From: an uncultured Acidobacteriia bacterium
Lineage (GTDB): Bacteria; Acidobacteriota; Terriglobia; Bryobacterales; Bryobacteraceae
Direction of reading: 5' to 3'
NCBI GenBank assembly: GCA_903909435.1
Contig: CAIVVT010000292.1
Location: 1-64,000, forward strand
DNA length: 64,000 nucleotides
Under the pieces are notes generated by a model that was not told the DNA's origin, did not search any database, and worked only from the letters and a program-made list of their open reading frames with translations. The translations under genes and the position numbers were made by a program. Shown piece by piece: positions 56,004-64,000 of the stretch; positions within the stretch are counted from its first letter, which is position 1; every line of letters begins with the position of its first letter.

Positions 56004-58727
56004 TTAGTGCAGCGGGTTGCCGTCGGCGTCAATCCTCTTGATTTCGCCCAGGTTGAGTTCACGAATGCCCTGCTCGATTTTCACGCGGTCTCCGACCACA
56101 ACCCAAATCAGGCTGTCTGGATGCACGACCGACTTCGCCGCGTCGTTGATGTCGCCGGTGCGTAGGGCCTTTAACTTGCCGGGGTAGGTGCCGTAGTAGT
56201 CATCCGGGAAGCCGAAATCAGCGATGGTCTGCTCAGCCTGGCCGAGGGCGTCGTTGGTTTCCTGCGACCCCGGCAGCGACAGAATTCGATTCGACAACAA
56301 GTTCTTCAACTCAGTCTCGGTGACCGGCCTGGAGGCGACGATTTCGTGCAGCTCCCGATTCATCTCGGCGATCGACTCCTTGCTCTTGTCGGTCTGGACG
56401 GGAGCGATCGCGATGAACGGGCTCTGGCCCTTAGCGTCGAAGAATAAGCTGAAGGATCCGTACGCCCAGTGCTTGTCCTCGCGTAGATTCATATTCAACC
56501 GGGAGCTGAAGGTGCCGCCGATCATGTCGTTCAGGACTCCGACGGCGATCTCCTGGGGGTTGTTGCGGGGCGGCGCGACATGCCCGGCAATAATCAGCGA
56601 CTGTTCCGAGCCCGGCCGGTCGATCAAATAGACCGACGGGCTGGAGGCCAGTTCGGTGCGGCTGAGGTTCTTCTGCGGCACCGACGCCGGCTTCCAATTC
56701 GCAAACTGCCGTTCCAGACTGGCTTTGATTTCCGCAAGCGTGGTATCGCCGACAACGATCAGCGTTCCATTGTTCGGGTGGAACCAGGTCTGGTGGAATC
56801 TGGCGAGATCCTCGCGGGTGATTTTGGACACGGACACGGCGGTCCCCGATCCGGTGAGCGGGTTCCCGTAGGCGTGCGATTTGCCATAAATCAAAGCCGG
56901 GAGTACGCGCAGGGCCATCGTGACCGGCTCCGCCTGCTCCTGTTCGATCGCCGCCAGAAGGTTCTTCTTCTCACGCTCGAAATCGAGCGCGGGGAACGTG
57001 GGGTTCATGACGATATCGGCGAAGAGCGCGAGCGAGCCATCCAGCCTGGTACGCAGTGCCGACATGCCGACGATGGACCGGTCGAGCGTCGAGTGGGCGT
57101 TGAGCTGCGCACCGAGGAGCCGCAATTCATCGCTGATTTGAAGCGCGCTGCGGGTTGCGGTCCCGTTGGTGAGCATGGTGCACGCTAGACGCGCGACACC
57201 GGGCGTACCGAGCTGATCCGCGGCGTAGCCGGCATCGAGCGTCAGCCGGAGGTTGACCAGGGGCAACTCGTGGCGCTCGGTCAGCATGATCTTCAAACCG
57301 TTGGAAAGTGTCGCCCGCTCGATCTTCGGAGGCTTCGCTGCCGGTGGCGCGCCGGGCTCAGGAAGCTTCGACCGGTCGACCCCCGCCCCGGCGCTTTGAT
57401 AGGAGGCGAATGGGAGAACCTCCAGCACGTAGACGCCATCGGAGAGCCAGCGCTTGGCCGTCGCACGCACATCCTCGGCGGTGGCGTTCGCATGATTGGC
57501 TAAGGACGCCTTGTACGCTTCGGGGTTGCCGGTGTACACGGCGTTTTGGGCCAGGACGTCGGACTTGCCGCCGAAGCCGCCCACTCTCTCCAGCCCCCGG
57601 ACGAAATTGGCCACGAACTGGGTCTTCACCCGCTGGAGTTCCTCGGGGCTGGGACCGCTGTCCATGAATCGGGACAGCTCCTGATCGATGGCCACCTCGA
57701 CTTTGGCAAGCTCCACGCCTGGGCGGGCGGTCGCCGAGATCACGAACTGGCCGGCAATCTCCCGCGCATCGAGGTAGACCTGCACGTTCGTGGCTATCTG
57801 GTCGTCGTAAACCAAGCGCTTGTACAGCCGCGAGGTCTTGCCCTGGGACAGGAGATCGCTGACCAGGTCGAGGTAATCGGTGTCGGTTGCGCCATACTGC
57901 GGGATATTCCAGACCTTGTAGATGCGCGCCTGCGGCACGCGGTCCTGCAACTGCTGACGCTGCATACCCGTCCGCTTGGCTATCCAGGACTGGTGACGCG
58001 CCACTGGCGGGCCGGCCGGCAGGTCGCCGAAGTACTTCTCCACTTTCTCGCGGGCGGTCTTAGCGTCAATGTCGCCCGCGAGGCTGAGAACCGCGTTCGA
58101 TGGCCCGTAGTAGGTTTTGAACCATTCGCTCACGTCTTCGAGCGAGGCGGCGCTGAGGTCGTCCATGGATCCGATTACGGTCCACGAGTAGGGATGGCCC
58201 GCCGGGAAGGTGCTTTCCGTCATGAGGTTGTCGACCTGTCCGTAGGGCTCGTTCTCACCCTGGCGCTTCTCGTTCTGCACAACGCCGCGCTGCAGGTCCA
58301 GCGTCTGCTTGTCGAAGGAACCAAGCAGGTGGCCCATGCGGTCGGATTCGATGAAGAGCGCATAGTCCAGCGCCGATACGGGCACGGTCTCGAAGTAGTT
58401 GGTCCGATCGTTGTTGGTTGTGCCATTGAGATCGGTTGCGCCAACCTGTTCGAACGCGTTGATGATCCGCGACTTGACGTGCTCGCTGCCGCCGAACATC
58501 AGGTGCTCGAACAAATGGGCGAATCCGGTCTTGCCGTGTTTCTCGTTCTTTGAGCCCACGTGGTACCAGATGTTGACCGCGACGATCGGCGCTTTGTGAT
58601 CCTCATGGACGATTACCGTCAGCCCATTGTTCAGCGTGAACTTCTGGTACGGAATGTCGACCTGTAATTCCTGCGCGAAGGCAGTCGCGAGCAAGGTCAT
58701 AGCCAGAGTGGCGATCGGGAGTTTCAT
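56004..58727 (-). CDS. M16 family metallopeptidase (pitrilysin/insulinase type), exported
   Basis: A 907-residue zinc protease made of two fused M16 halves. A signal peptide covers about residues 1-18. The first half has the inverted zinc motif HLFEHLMF (HxxEH) at about 70 with the distal Glu near 150; the second half (about 475 onward) is the inactive M16C-type repeat, as usual in these fused bacterial forms. It probably degrades peptides in the periplasm. The window shows no partner peptidase. Confidence 0.9.
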   Translation of the reverse strand: MKLPIATLAMTLLATAFAQELQVDIPYQKFTLNNGLTVIVHEDHKAPIVAVNIWYHVGSKNEKHGKTGFAHLFEHLMFGGSEHVKSRIINAFEQVGATDLNGTTNNDRTNYFETVPVSALDYALFIESDRMGHLLGSFDKQTLDLQRGVVQNEKRQGENEPYGQVDNLMTESTFPAGHPYSWTVIGSMDDLSAASLEDVSEWFKTYYGPSNAVLSLAGDIDAKTAREKVEKYFGDLPAGPPVARHQSWIAKRTGMQRQQLQDRVPQARIYKVWNIPQYGATDTDYLDLVSDLLSQGKTSRLYKRLVYDDQIATNVQVYLDAREIAGQFVISATARPGVELAKVEVAIDQELSRFMDSGPSPEELQRVKTQFVANFVRGLERVGGFGGKSDVLAQNAVYTGNPEAYKASLANHANATAEDVRATAKRWLSDGVYVLEVLPFASYQSAGAGVDRSKLPEPGAPPAAKPPKIERATLSNGLKIMLTERHELPLVNLRLTLDAGYAADQLGTPGVARLACTMLTNGTATRSALQISDELRLLGAQLNAHSTLDRSIVGMSALRTRLDGSLALFADIVMNPTFPALDFEREKKNLLAAIEQEQAEPVTMALRVLPALIYGKSHAYGNPLTGSGTAVSVSKITREDLARFHQTWFHPNNGTLIVVGDTTLAEIKASLERQFANWKPASVPQKNLSRTELASSPSVYLIDRPGSEQSLIIAGHVAPPRNNPQEIAVGVLNDMIGGTFSSRLNMNLREDKHWAYGSFSLFFDAKGQSPFIAIAPVQTDKSKESIAEMNRELHEIVASRPVTETELKNLLSNRILSLPGSQETNDALGQAEQTIADFGFPDDYYGTYPGKLKALRTGDINDAAKSVVHPDSLIWVVVGDRVKIEQGIRELNLGEIKRIDADGNPLH

Positions 58728-58948
58728 ATAGGTCCTTGTTGGCTCACCATCTTCCTGACAACGCGGTCCTCCTGGTTATGAAGCCGCTGGAGATTGTGCT
58801 CACATATATTAACCCGGTCAGGTCCTTAATGAGCGGCTTTTGCCGTCCGGGCGGGAGCGGCTGGCCAACTCGTTACAACTTCGGCAAGAGCGGTAGCCAG
58901 GCGGGAAGAGAGTGGGGCAAGTCCAGGCAAGGAAGCCGCGCAGCAATT

Positions 58949-59128
58949 TCACCTCGAGGCCGGCCGTTCAATCGTCGCCATGGCGTGCGAGACCGCCTCG
59001 TGGCGATAGTCCTTCTCCTCGCCCAGGATCAGCAGATGCTTCCTGGGGGAGTTTGCCGGTTGGGCCAGTCCGGCCGCACTCAAGAGCATCAAAAGCGCCC
59101 ATCCGGATCCGCTGGCAATTGCGCGCAT
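58949..59128 (-). pseudogene. Truncated ThuA-like gene (N-terminal remnant)
   Basis: A 59-residue frame with a signal peptide (about 1-23) followed by RKHLLILGEEKDYRHEAVSHAMATIER, the opening of a ThuA-type (class I amidotransferase-like) domain usually about 220-300 residues long. The frame stops soon after that motif and no further ThuA-like sequence is visible downstream, so the gene is truncated. A purine-rich ribosome-binding site precedes the ATG at 59128, so it may still be translated. Confidence 0.6.
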
Positions 59129-59446
59129 CAAAGCCCTCTCTTCGCGCCAGCGTCAGGCAGCACACTCCTTGCCCTCGGAAGGATCGATGAAGTGCTTGGC
59201 CGTTGCTCCGGTTGGCGACAGATTGCGTCGCAGTGTCGCGCTCGAACCGTGCAGAAGCGTGGCGGCGCGCCGTGAATGCAGCCGTCCGCATCGGGCAAGC
59301 GAATCCGCGAGTTGTTGGTCCGCAAGACCAGGCTCGCTTGAGGGGAGCCGCTCACGATCGCGGCGCAGGAAATGTTCGACCCAGCGCCGGATTTGTTGCC
59401 GCAAACTGGTCATAGATGGCGGCGTGCGACTTGAGCCCGAGAATCG

Positions 59447-59533
59447 AAACGGTCAGGATTGACGGTCTTCAATAAATTGGCTATTTAGAATCAATAGCTT
59501 GAAAGGCAAACCGTAAAGAAGTGACGGTTTGCC
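59447..59533 (+). repeat. Two-hairpin dispersed element, copy B
   Basis: The layout of 2181-2267 recurs here in the same orientation: a weak first hairpin (59447-59469), the string TTTAGAATCAATAGCTTG (from 59484), and a second hairpin with stem 59505-59514 and 59524-59533. Relative to copy A the stem ends differ but still pair (GGCAAACCGT with ACGGTTTGCC), which suggests that structure is kept. Confidence 0.65.
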
Positions 59534-59581
59534 TCTTTGTGACGACGCGCCTCCACCCCGTGCAACTCCGGTGGCGAGACA

Positions 59582-60352
59582 ATGGGAACTACCATGCCAC
59601 AATCGGGTCGAATCGCATTGGTGACCGGCGCGGGGAGCGGCATTGGCCGGGCAGTCAGCCTGGCGCTGCTCGATGCGGGCTATTCGACGGTGCTGGCCGG
59701 CCGCCGCAGCGCTGAGCTCGAGAAGACCGCCGCGCTTTCGGAGGCCGATCACGACCGCGTCCTGACGGTGCCAACGGATGTGACTGAGCACGCTTCCGTG
59801 CTGCGATTATTCGCTCAAATTCAGGAGCGCTTCCGCCGGCTCGACGTGCTGTTCAATAACGCCGGCGCGGGCGCCCCGGCGGTGCCCATCGAGGAGTTGA
59901 CGCCCGAACAGTGGAACGCCGTGGTCGCGGTCAACCTGACGGGTGCGTTCTACTGCGCTCAGCAGGCCATCCGGCTGATGAAGGCGCAGCGGCCGCGCGG
60001 CGGACGCATCATCAACAACGGTTCCATTTCGGCTCACTCGCCGCGTCCCAACTCCGCGCCTTACACCGCGACGAAACACGCCATCACGGGTCTGACCAAG
60101 TCGATTTCGCTCGACTGCCGCGAGTTCGACATCGCCTGCAGCCAGATCGACATCGGCAACGCCGCCACCGAGATGACCCACCGGATGACCGCCGGGGTGC
60201 CGCAGGCGAACGGTTCCATGCTGGTCGAACCGCGTATCAATGTGAGTCACGTCGCGGAAGCGGTTCTCTATATGGCTAACCTGCCGCTCGAGGCGAACGT
60301 GCAGTTCATGACCGTGATGGCGACCAAGATGCCGTTCATTGGGCGCGGCTAA
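59582..60352 (+). CDS. Short-chain dehydrogenase/reductase
   Basis: A 256-residue NAD(P)-dependent oxidoreductase. [11 protein letters not shown] (about 15-25) is the cofactor loop, FNNAGAG the second motif, and the catalytic Ser-Tyr-Lys set appears in SISAHS...[11 protein letters not shown] (Tyr and Lys of YxxxK at about 160). An alternative start at the ATG four codons downstream (59594) is possible; no strong ribosome-binding site separates them. Substrate unknown. It follows the hairpin element by about 50 bases. Confidence 0.85.
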   Translation: MGTTMPQSGRIALVTGAGSGIGRAVSLALLDAGYSTVLAGRRSAELEKTAALSEADHDRVLTVPTDVTEHASVLRLFAQIQERFRRLDVLFNNAGAGAPAVPIEELTPEQWNAVVAVNLTGAFYCAQQAIRLMKAQRPRGGRIINNGSISAHSPRPNSAPYTATKHAITGLTKSISLDCREFDIACSQIDIGNAATEMTHRMTAGVPQANGSMLVEPRINVSHVAEAVLYMANLPLEANVQFMTVMATKMPFIGRG

Positions 60353-60373
60353 ACCTGGCGCCGCGGCACGTGA

Positions 60374-61381
60374 TTACGGTGTTCGCCGGGGCGGCTGGAA
60401 CGAGCGCTCCGTCCTATCGTGCGGATCTGTCGAAACACCGTGATCGCGCCACAGCCAGCGCAGCATCTCCGGAAAGACCGTCCGCAGCATCTTCTGCCCA
60501 TGCCGCTGAATGCCCCATGAGTAATTCAGGTCGTAGCCCTTTTCGGCGAGGGCCTGCTGCATCCGGACGTTCTGGTAGAACCAGTCGCGATTCGGGTCGT
60601 AGCTGCCGTCCACGCGCAGCGCGCGATTGTCGTTCCGGCCATCGACCAGGAAGACGCGCAACGGTTTTTTCCCGGTCTTGCGGATGATGTCGGGATAGGC
60701 GTGCCCGCCGCGGATGTCGGTAAAACTGCCGACGTTGCTGAGCACTTTGCGGAACTGATTGGGCCGCTCCCAGGCGACCGTGAAAGCGGCGATCGCTCCG
60801 GAACTGGACCCGCCGATGCCGTGGCGCTCGGGGTCCTGCGACAGGTTGTATCGCTTGTACAGCACGGGCAGCAACTCGTCGACGATCACGCGGGCATACT
60901 TGTCGTCGAGAGTGTTGTATTCCGTGCGCCGGTTCGTGTCGGGATCGCCCCAGTTGCCCGGATTCGGCTCAGGCTGGTCGGGGCGGCGGCCGGGGTTGAT
61001 GAAGACGGCGATCATCACGGGGATCTCGCGGCGGAAGATCAGGTTGTCCATCACGACCTGCGCGCGGACGTCGCCATCCGGCGCCATGAACGCCTGCCCG
61101 TCGTTGTAGATCATGAGACTGGCGGGAACGGCCGGGTCGTACTGGGCAGGGACGTAGACCCAATAGGTGTGCTGCGTGCCTGGATAGGCCTCGCTGGGCA
61201 GCGTGAAGGGGCCCTTGATCTCGCCGGTTGGAACGCCCTCCTGCGGGACTGAGTCGGGCGACAGACCGTAGTGCGTGTCGGTGTTTGGCGCCTCGACCAA
61301 GGCGGCCTGTCCCGGTGCCGGTGTTTGAGCACAGGCTGCAACCGTCAGCAGCGTGAACGTGGCTAACGAGTAAGTTCGCAT
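60374..61381 (-). CDS. Esterase D/enterochelin-esterase-like lipoprotein
   Basis: A 335-residue alpha/beta hydrolase of the putative-esterase (PF00756-type) group. The N-terminus has a lipobox-like LLTVAACA (Cys about 17), so it may be a lipoprotein. The nucleophile elbow is GGSSSG ([14 protein letters not shown]), and [20 protein letters not shown] and [10 protein letters not shown] supply the rest of the usual arrangement, with a His near the end. The start was set at the ATG at 61381, eight codons inside the longer frame. It converges with the SDR gene. Confidence 0.78.
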   Translation of the reverse strand: MRTYSLATFTLLTVAACAQTPAPGQAALVEAPNTDTHYGLSPDSVPQEGVPTGEIKGPFTLPSEAYPGTQHTYWVYVPAQYDPAVPASLMIYNDGQAFMAPDGDVRAQVVMDNLIFRREIPVMIAVFINPGRRPDQPEPNPGNWGDPDTNRRTEYNTLDDKYARVIVDELLPVLYKRYNLSQDPERHGIGGSSSGAIAAFTVAWERPNQFRKVLSNVGSFTDIRGGHAYPDIIRKTGKKPLRVFLVDGRNDNRALRVDGSYDPNRDWFYQNVRMQQALAEKGYDLNYSWGIQRHGQKMLRTVFPEMLRWLWRDHGVSTDPHDRTERSFQPPRRTP

Positions 61382-61420
61382 GACTTCAGGCGGCCAGCAT
61401 AGCACGGCCGATCTCGCTGT

Positions 61421-62068
61421 TCAGAACACCTTTCGAAAAGTGAGGTTGATGCGCATGGCGCCGGTCAGCGGATGCAGTCCGTCCCTGAGCGGGGCGACGC
61501 CGTGGTAAACGAACCGGGCGGGACCGCCCCACACCACCACGTCGCCGCTCTCCAGGCGCAACCGGCGCACGGGGTCCGCGCGGCGTTTGCCACCCCACAG
61601 AAACACGACGGGCAGACCCAGCGAGACCGAGACGATGGGCGCCCAGGCGTCGTCTTCATCGCGGTCCTGGTGCAGGCTCAGTTTAGCGCCCGCGACGTAG
61701 CGGTTGATCAGGCACGCGTCGGGATCGTAGCCGGTGAATCCGGCCTGGGCAGCTGCACGTGCAGCAAGACCGAGAAAAGCCGCGGGCATGGCGGGCCAAG
61801 GCGTCCCGCTAGCGGGATTCAACGGGTCGTAGCGATAGCCGCCGCGGTCGGAGACCCAGCCGACGCGACCGCAATTCGTCATCGCGACGGACATCGTGTA
61901 ACCGCCCGGCGTAACCAGGTGGCGGAACGGCGCAGCCATGGCGATCTGCGAGACGGCTTCGAGCAGAGTCTGCACTTCGGCAGCCGCAAAGCCGCGCAGG
62001 AGCACTGCACCCTCTTCGAGCGGCTCCTCGGAGGGCGGCAATGAAGCGCTGTCAAAAAGTGGCGTCAT
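61421..62068 (-). CDS. alkB: AlkB-type 2-oxoglutarate/Fe(II) dioxygenase
   Basis: Probably repairs alkylated DNA bases by oxidative demethylation. Motifs match AlkB: YTMSVAMTNCGRVGWVSD (substrate loop), LHQDRDEDD with the metal His and Asp at about 133-135, VSVSLGLPVVFLWGG, YHGVAPL with the second metal His, and RINLTFR for 2-oxoglutarate binding. The length, 215 residues, equals E. coli AlkB. Adjacent genes do not form an obvious repair operon. Confidence 0.92.
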   Translation of the reverse strand: MTPLFDSASLPPSEEPLEEGAVLLRGFAAAEVQTLLEAVSQIAMAAPFRHLVTPGGYTMSVAMTNCGRVGWVSDRGGYRYDPLNPASGTPWPAMPAAFLGLAARAAAQAGFTGYDPDACLINRYVAGAKLSLHQDRDEDDAWAPIVSVSLGLPVVFLWGGKRRADPVRRLRLESGDVVVWGGPARFVYHGVAPLRDGLHPLTGAMRINLTFRKVF

Positions 62069-62106
62069 GAGGCGTTGACTGAACTGCGAACTCCAGACCG
62101 CCGCCG

Positions 62107-62487
62107 CTACGCTCTGCCGCGCAAATAGTCGAGATCGCGGCGGTCGCGTTTCGACGGCCGGCCTTCCCTCAATGCCTCGAAGTTCGGGGATTCCTTTCGT
62201 TCTGCCGCGAGTTTCAGCCGCAGTTCCCGGCTGGCCTCCGTCTCGCGGTAGAGCGTTTGTGCGACCGCCGCCGGGCCCCGCATCTCGCTGACCGCCAGCA
62301 CCTCGATCTGAAAGTCCCCGCTGTCGTTCTTCACCTGCAGCATGTCGCCGGCCTGGACATCGCGCGCGGGTTTAGCGTCGTGCCCATTTGACTTGATGCG
62401 TCCCATGTCACAAGCCCGGGCGGCGATTGCGCGCGTCTTGAAGAAGCGGGCGGCCCACAGCCACTTGTCCATTCTCACGCGGGTCAT
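62107..62487 (-). CDS. S4-domain RNA-binding protein (Hsp15-like)
   Basis: A 126-residue protein with an N-terminal S4 domain (RMDKWLWAARFFKTRAIAARACDMGRIKSNG), then PARDVQAGDMLQV and a basic C-terminal tail. This matches Hsp15/HslR, which binds stalled 50S subunits carrying nascent chains. The start ATG lies before MTRVRMDKW. It lies 38 bases upstream of alkB on the same strand, so the two may be co-transcribed. Confidence 0.83.
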   Translation of the reverse strand: MTRVRMDKWLWAARFFKTRAIAARACDMGRIKSNGHDAKPARDVQAGDMLQVKNDSGDFQIEVLAVSEMRGPAAVAQTLYRETEASRELRLKLAAERKESPNFEALREGRPSKRDRRDLDYLRGRA

Positions 62488-62666
62488 GCTCTCATTCTCG
62501 CGCTAGCGCAGAACCGTCAGGCGAACCAAACCTCGTCTGACGCGAGCCCGGCGGCACATTCGGGAAGCATCCGGCAGCCCCATCTGAGAGAATAGCCAGC
62601 GAGAGCTTCCGAATAAGCTCGAGTGGGAGCCTCCGCAGCGAACCTGCCCGGGACGGATACGGCCCT

Positions 62667-64000
62667 ATGGAAGTCCCAACTGTATTGTGGCTATCGCCCC
62701 TGGTAACCGGTGGCGCGGTGGCCCTGCTGGCGATCTACGTCTGGCTGAACCGCAGTGTCCCAGGAGCGCGAATCCTCTTCGTCGCACTGCTCTCCATCGC
62801 TTTCTGGTCATTCAGCAGCGGGATGGAATACCGCGGCGGGACGCTCGAAGCGCGCGTCTTCTGGTGGGGCTTCGAGATTCCCGCGATTGCAGTCGTGCCC
62901 GTCTTCTGGTTCCTCCTGACCCGCACATATATTGGAAAGCCGTGGCGCGGCTGGCGGGTCGCGGCGCTATTTGTGATGCCACTCGCCACGGTCCTGATGC
63001 ACTGGACCAGTGCCACCACTCACCTCTACTGGCGGCGGATCTGGCTCGCTGAAAACGGCAGTTTAGTGACGGTTGGGCGAGTTTATGGGGCTGGGTTCTG
63101 GGTCTTCGTTACCTACAGCTATGCGCTGGTCACGATCACCGCGATTCTGCTGCTGCGCTTTGCCGCGCGCCATCCGGCACAACGCAGGCAGTCGTTCGTG
63201 CTGTTGGGCTCCATGCTGCTGCCGTGGGTGACGAACGTGCTGTATGTCTTCGACGTCGAGCCGCTGCGCTACATCGACTTGACACCGCACGCGTTTCTGG
63301 TCACGGGAGTGGGTATCTGGTGGGCCTTGTACCGCTACCGCTTCCAGGGCATAGTGCCGGTCGCCTGGATGGGCGTGGTGCGGGGCATGGTCCACGGCGT
63401 GATCGTGTTCGACATTGAGGACCGCATAGCCGACCTGAATCCCGCTGCGGAGGCCCTGCTGGGTTGCCGCGCGGAGCAGGTGCAAGGGCATTACGCCACC
63501 GATGTTCTGGCCGGGCATCCGGGTCTGATCGAGGTGCTGGAAGGTGGATTGGAGGGCCCCGACGACGTCTGCGTCAGCCAGGGAGAGACGACGCTTGTCT
63601 GCGCGGCGCGGATGGCCGACGTGCGGCGCGGGAAGCGGCGGGTCGGGCGGATGATGACGCTGCGCGAAGTCACAGAGGAGCGCAAGGCCGCGGCGGAGTT
63701 GGAACAGGCCCGGCAATCAGCCGAGTCGGCGGCGGTGGCGAAGTCGCGCTTCCTCGCCAATATGAGCCACGAGATCCGGACGCCGATGAATGGCGTGCTG
63801 GGGATGATGGGGTTGCTGCTCGATTCCGGGCTCAACGAGGAACAGTTGAGCATGGCCGAAACGGTCCAGGAATCCGCCGAGAGCCTGCTGGCGCTGCTGA
63901 ACGACATCCTGGATTATTCGCGTATCGACGCGGGCAAGCTGGAGTTGGAGAGCGTTCCATTTCACCTCACCCGCACGCTCGATCAGGTGGTTCGGCTGCT
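62667..64000 (+). CDS. Sensor histidine kinase with 7TM sensor domain (3' end outside window)
   Basis: A membrane histidine kinase; the frame has no stop within the window. From ATG 62667 the first 225 or so residues contain about seven hydrophobic helices (LWLSPLVTGGAVALLAIYVW first, then WFLLTR, VLMHWTSATTH and later LPWVTNVLYVF), like the 7TM N-terminal histidine-kinase sensor region. A PAS-type segment (about 240-320, GVIVFDIEDRIADLNPAAEALLG) follows, then HisKA with the phospho-acceptor His368 in FLANMSHEIRTPMNG. The ATPase domain, and perhaps receiver domains, lie beyond the window end. Confidence 0.88.
   Translation, partial: MEVPTVLWLSPLVTGGAVALLAIYVWLNRSVPGARILFVALLSIAFWSFSSGMEYRGGTLEARVFWWGFEIPAIAVVPVFWFLLTRTYIGKPWRGWRVAALFVMPLATVLMHWTSATTHLYWRRIWLAENGSLVTVGRVYGAGFWVFVTYSYALVTITAILLLRFAARHPAQRRQSFVLLGSMLLPWVTNVLYVFDVEPLRYIDLTPHAFLVTGVGIWWALYRYRFQGIVPVAWMGVVRGMVHGVIVFDIEDRIADLNPAAEALLGCRAEQVQGHYATDVLAGHPGLIEVLEGGLEGPDDVCVSQGETTLVCAARMADVRRGKRRVGRMMTLREVTEERKAAAELEQARQSAESAAVAKSRFLANMSHEIRTPMNGVLGMMGLLLDSGLNEEQLSMAETVQESAESLLALLNDILDYSRIDAGKLELESVPFHLTRTLDQVVRL

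Larger units (their letters stand above)
58728..59581. other. Gene-poor stretch with ThuA remnant and hairpin element
   Basis: About 850 bases between the M16 and SDR genes. It contains the N-terminal remnant of a ThuA-like gene (58949-59128), minus-strand frames at 59128-59413 without recognisable family, and the second copy of the two-hairpin element (59447-59533). Confidence 0.6.

Noticed and set aside
59128-59413. Minus-strand frames upstream of the ThuA remnant
   Set aside because: Two overlapping frames look partly protein-like but show no family motif and break in different frames; not enough to call a gene or a named pseudogene.

Overview
The window looks like a chromosomal segment of an Acidobacteriota bacterium, most likely of the Bryobacterales/Solibacter-Paludibaculum type. 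This is an inference from high GC and the gene repertoire: two Gfo/Idh/MocA oxidoreductases (one GH109-like), a GH27 alpha-galactosidase, a ThuA remnant, a DUF362 protein, a CocE-type hydrolase, DUF433-DUF5615 pairs and many exported proteins. No rRNA, tRNA, CRISPR array, transposase or phage gene was seen. Most of it is ordinary core chromosome; the accessory signals lie mainly in the first 6 kb and around 58.7-59.6 kb.

Region by region: (1) 1-6.8 kb is accessory and carbohydrate-oriented: a 5'-truncated Gfo/Idh gene, a DUF433-DUF5615 toxin-antitoxin-like pair enclosed by a 79-bp direct repeat of the Gfo/Idh 3' end, hairpin-rich intergenic repeats, a GH27 enzyme, a LolA-like exported protein, a TIM-barrel sugar isomerase/epimerase and a class-A beta-lactamase-like hydrolase. 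(2) 6.8-12.2 kb holds a sulfotransferase-like gene and a tightly overlapping five-gene operon: ECF sigma factor, zinc-finger anti-sigma, a zinc-motif membrane protein, a LiaF-like small membrane protein and a LiaF-like/DUF4097 protein, resembling an envelope-stress module. (3) 12.2-16.5 kb is a galactose/amino-sugar block: galK, a 63-residue two-TM protein, a sodium:solute symporter and a SIS-domain aminosugar isomerase/deaminase. (4) 16.5-21.4 kb has an orphan secretin, a YggX homologue, hypothetical proteins, an OmpH/Skp chaperone and a LysR regulator that diverges from (5) gltB-gltD at 21.5-27.6 kb (ammonia assimilation). (6) 27.7-37.6 kb carries a methyltransferase and the cell-shape cluster mreB-mreC-mreD-mrdA-rodA followed by an RNase E/G gene with a very large charged insertion in its S1 domain. 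(7) 38-45 kb holds a small zinc protein, a beta-propeller lipoprotein, a CocE-type hydrolase, an M50 protease and pyrR-pyrB-pyrC. (8) 45.2-49.5 kb is a methionine block: hom, an exported methyltransferase, metX, metW, then a lone response regulator. (9) 49.7-64 kb holds thiC, an acyl-CoA-synthetase-like ligase, DUF362, a GH109-like oxidoreductase, an M16 peptidase, a truncated ThuA gene, an SDR, an esterase, alkB, an Hsp15-like S4 protein and a sensor histidine kinase that runs off the window.

The strongest unexplained signals are the direct-repeat-flanked toxin-antitoxin-like cassette, a two-hairpin intergenic element found near both ends of the window (2.2 kb and 59.5 kb) with changed but still paired stems, tandem CTGGAG-cored palindromes at 3.8 and 5.8 kb, the RNase E/G insertion, and the sigma/anti-sigma/LiaF-DUF4097 operon. 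Functions come from motif recognition by eye; no database search was run.
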